From an uncultured Faecalibacterium sp. (GTDB lineage: Bacteria; Bacillota; Clostridia; Oscillospirales; Ruminococcaceae): a DNA stretch of 15,180 nucleotides. The position numbers and the translations under genes were made by a program. The stretch covers positions 1 to 15,180 of the forward strand of contig CAKSWQ010000047.1 of assembly GCA_934512105.1 (NCBI GenBank), written 5' to 3'. Under the pieces are notes generated by a model. The model made no database searches. It was not told where the DNA came from and saw nothing but the letters and a program-made list of their open reading frames with translations. Below are positions 12,955 through 15,180 of this stretch, piece by piece (the stretch's first letter is position 1; every line of letters starts with the position of its first letter).

Positions 12955-14781
12955 TCAGCGGCGCACCAACAGTGCCTGATAGGGCTTTAGCTCCACATCA
13001 GCCAGCCAGACGGAAGCACCCTCCGGGGTTTGATACTCGCCGCCCAGAGCGTCCAGACTTGCCCCTGCCGGGTACTCGGTAAAGTTGAACAGCCCCACCA
13101 GCGTTTCCTCGCCGCGCCTGCGTACCAGCGCCAGCACGCCGGGGTTGTGGCTGTCCCAAGTTGTTACCCACGCATCCGGGGCAAAGCAAGGGTCTGCACG
13201 CATTTGGCGCAGCTGCTCCATGCCCTGCCACAGCTGGTTTTGCAGCGTGCCCTTCCGGGTGCGCTGCTTGGCATCCTCCCAGTTGAATCTGCTGCGGTGC
13301 AGATTGCGGCTGTCCTCCACACGGTCGGGGTCGTTTTTGTAATCCCAGCCGTTGAGCTGGGCGATCTCATCGCCGCAGTTCAGCATGGGGAAACCCTGCA
13401 AAAACGCCATGGCAGTGTGCAGCAGCAGATCGCGCTTCACCGCGTAGTCCAGTGCGACCTTATCATCTTTTTCCAGTGCCTGCTCCACGCCGCACAGGCT
13501 GGCGGTGGTGCCGCAGCTGCGAGCATCGCCGGTAGCAGGGTCGTAATTGTACAGCTCGCCTTTTGCCCAGCTGCCGGGGAAATTGCCCTCGTAGAAGTGG
13601 TACAGATATTCCTTGTGCTTCTGCGGGTCGATGCCGAGCCGGTTTTCCACCGCCTCGTCCAGACCCCAGCCAATGTCATCGTGGCAGCGCAGATAGTTCA
13701 CGAACCAGCAGTTGTCCGGCAGGGCGTGGAGGGCGTCCAGCTGTGCCTTCAGCAGCCGGGTGTCCCGGCTGGCAAGAGCGCTCCACAGGTTGACCATGGT
13801 GGACACGTTGTAGAGCATGTGGCATTCTGGTTTTTCGGGCGTACCAAAGTACGCCGCCAGCTCCTTGGGAGCCATGACCACTTCACCCTTGAGGATGACC
13901 GCCGGGCAGACGCATTCCAGCACCATGCGGAGCATCCGCACGATGGTGTGCACCTGCGGCAGATTGCGGCAGGTGGTGCCCAGCTGCTTCCAGATGTAGG
14001 GCACCGCATCAATGCGGAACACCTCCACGCCAAGGTTGGCAAGGTGCAGGATGCTCTTGGTCATGTCCACGAACACCGCCGGGTTTGCGTAGTTCAGGTC
14101 CCACTGGTAGTCGTGGAAGGTGGTCAGCACCCACTTGTGCATCTCCTCACACCATGTAAAGTTGCCGGGTGCGGTGTTGGGGAACACCTGCGGCACGGTC
14201 TGCTCGTACTGGTCGGGGATGGTGCGGTCCTCGTAGAGGTGGTAATAGGCCTGAAACCACGGGTCGCCTGCCTTTGCCGCCATGGCCCAGCGGTGGGTGC
14301 TGGCGGTGTGGTTCATGACAAAATCCAGACACAGGCTGATGCCGGCTTTCCGCAGCTCCCGGGTCAGGTTTTCCAGATCTTTGTTGGTGCCGAGAGCAGG
14401 GTCTACGGTATCGAAATCCTCCACCGCATAGCCGCCATCGTTGTGGGGATGGGGCATCTGCAGCAGGGGCATCAGGTGCAGATAGGTCAGCTTCTGCTCC
14501 TTGAGGTAGGGCAGCTTCTTTGCCAGCTCTTTCAAATTTCCGGCAAAGAGGTCGGTGTACATGGTCATGCCGAACATATTGCCCCGCTTGTACCAGTCCG
14601 GGTCGGCAGAGCGTGCCTTGTCCAGCGCTTTCAGTTCAGCACTGCGGGCGTTGTAGGCTTCTGCCATCTCCCGCTCCAGAACTTCCAGCCCTTCCCGGTT
14701 GTGGTACAGCTCCATGAACAGCCATTCCAGCTCGTCCTTATGGCGGGCAAAGCGGGTGGAAAATGCAGTTTGATCCTTCAT
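12955..14781 (-). CDS. Amylosucrase-type GH13 enzyme (sucrose-cleaving)
   Basis: A 608-residue protein resembling the amylosucrase/sucrose hydrolase branch of GH13 (subfamily 4). It has a helical N-terminal domain (1-65), then YTDLFAGNLKELAKKLPYL (75-93), NDGGYAVEDF (114-123), DFVMNHTA (153-160) and QWDLNYANP (226-234). Catalytic residues: nucleophile Asp258 in FRIDAV, acid/base Glu300 in LKGEVV, stabiliser Asp368 in RCHDDIGW. Asp115 and an Arg in SRNLHRSR (491-498) match the sucrose-binding salt-bridge region of Neisseria amylosucrase. Known members transfer glucose from sucrose onto alpha-glucan and release fructose, or hydrolyse sucrose; sequence alone does not decide. The ATG at 14781 follows the upstream stop by 6 nt with AAAAGGA as SD inside that gene's end. 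There is no signal peptide. The adjacent fructokinase would consume the fructose. Confidence 0.87.
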   Translation of the reverse strand: MKDQTAFSTRFARHKDELEWLFMELYHNREGLEVLEREMAEAYNARSAELKALDKARSADPDWYKRGNMFGMTMYTDLFAGNLKELAKKLPYLKEQKLTYLHLMPLLQMPHPHNDGGYAVEDFDTVDPALGTNKDLENLTRELRKAGISLCLDFVMNHTASTHRWAMAAKAGDPWFQAYYHLYEDRTIPDQYEQTVPQVFPNTAPGNFTWCEEMHKWVLTTFHDYQWDLNYANPAVFVDMTKSILHLANLGVEVFRIDAVPYIWKQLGTTCRNLPQVHTIVRMLRMVLECVCPAVILKGEVVMAPKELAAYFGTPEKPECHMLYNVSTMVNLWSALASRDTRLLKAQLDALHALPDNCWFVNYLRCHDDIGWGLDEAVENRLGIDPQKHKEYLYHFYEGNFPGSWAKGELYNYDPATGDARSCGTTASLCGVEQALEKDDKVALDYAVKRDLLLHTAMAFLQGFPMLNCGDEIAQLNGWDYKNDPDRVEDSRNLHRSRFNWEDAKQRTRKGTLQNQLWQGMEQLRQMRADPCFAPDAWVTTWDSHNPGVLALVRRRGEETLVGLFNFTEYPAGASLDALGGEYQTPEGASVWLADVELKPYQALLVRR

Positions 14782-14787
14782 ATTCTT

Positions 14788-15180
14788 TTATCCTTTTCGT
14801 GTAAGATGAAGCTGCACGCTGGGGTAATCGCCAAACAGCTGCGGCAGGACAAGCCCCGCATACAGCAGGGTGCTGCCGCTGAACCGCATTCCCTTGTGAA
14901 TGCCGTCCTCTCTGGCATTGCCGCCGTCGTGGGCATACTGAGAGCCGAAATAGTCGATGCCGTCCAGCTCATACACAGCATCTTCTTCCAGCCCACGGAA
15001 GCAGAGGTGGATGGGCAAGGGATTTGCCTGCGGATGGGTCACCACCAGATTCAGCAGCGCCTCGCTGCCGTCCTCTGCGGCAAACTGCCATGCCGTGAAA
15101 TAGGCGTTTTCTGCCGGGTCGGTCAGCCGGTAATAATCGCCGGTGCGGATCAGGTCGTTCAGCCGCTTGAACCGCTTGAT
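14788..15180 (-). CDS. GH36 alpha-galactosidase, C-terminal part (cut by window edge)
   Basis: The minus-strand frame is open from base 15180 to the TAA at 14788, giving the last 130 residues. DLIRTGDYYRLTDP, then AWQFAAEDGSEALLNLV, and the ending FSGSTLLYAGLVLPQ with LHLTRKG, match the C-terminal beta-sandwich of bacterial GH36 alpha-galactosidases. The catalytic domain lies outside the window. A Met near 15045 is internal, not a start. The enzyme removes alpha-1,6-galactose from raffinose and stachyose (or melibiose), leaving sucrose. It is the first visible gene of the operon with amylosucrase and fructokinase, and its end carries the SD for the next gene. Confidence 0.85.
   Translation of the reverse strand: MKRFKRLNDLIRTGDYYRLTDPAENAYFTAWQFAAEDGSEALLNLVVTHPQANPLPIHLCFRGLEEDAVYELDGIDYFGSQYAHDGGNAREDGIHKGMRFSGSTLLYAGLVLPQLFGDYPSVQLHLTRKG

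Noticed and set aside
14788..15045. A separate 85-codon gene starting at 15045
   Set aside because: The frame continues open to the window edge with clear GH36 C-terminal sequence, so this Met is internal to the alpha-galactosidase.

Overview
The window looks like chromosome from a gut Oscillospiraceae bacterium of the Faecalibacterium/Gemmiger type. This is an inference from the GC-rich coding style, the strong AAGGAG-type ribosome binding sites, the density of sugar-degrading enzymes without signal peptides, and the gene families present. No rRNA or other taxonomic marker is in view. It is an accessory carbohydrate-utilisation region interrupted by one insertion sequence.

Layout. (1) 1-4876, plus strand: a tightly packed operon of a GH2 beta-glycosidase (only its extreme 5' end is off the window), a GH43-type enzyme with a discoidin-like and an FN3-like C-terminal part, and a xylose-isomerase-like TIM-barrel protein. 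It ends at a strong bidirectional terminator (4922-4962). (2) 4988-7606, minus strand: a GH78 alpha-L-rhamnosidase. (3) 7607-7832: a divergent promoter region. (4) 7833-10070, plus strand: a GH3 beta-glucosidase-type enzyme. (5) 10071-10692: about 620 bp with no credible protein gene but many adjacent hairpins, a promoter-like start and a T-rich end. It may encode a structured RNA and is the least explained part of the window. (6) 10693-11984: a complete IS3-family (IS150-like) insertion sequence with 25-nt imperfect inverted repeats, orfA and orfB, and a hairpin near each end positioned to block incoming transcription. (7) 12011-15180, minus strand: an operon read right to left as GH36 alpha-galactosidase (3' part only), GH13 amylosucrase-type enzyme and PfkB fructokinase.

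How the genes work together. The right-hand operon reads as a pathway for raffinose-family sugars: alpha-galactosidase releases galactose and sucrose, the amylosucrase-type enzyme splits sucrose and frees fructose, and fructokinase phosphorylates the fructose. The left-hand genes look like cytoplasmic removal of terminal sugars from imported plant oligosaccharides or glycosides (beta-galactosyl/glucuronyl, xylosyl/arabinosyl, rhamnosyl, glucosyl). No transporter and no transcriptional regulator lies in the window. None of the enzymes whose N terminus is visible has a signal peptide, so uptake must be encoded elsewhere.
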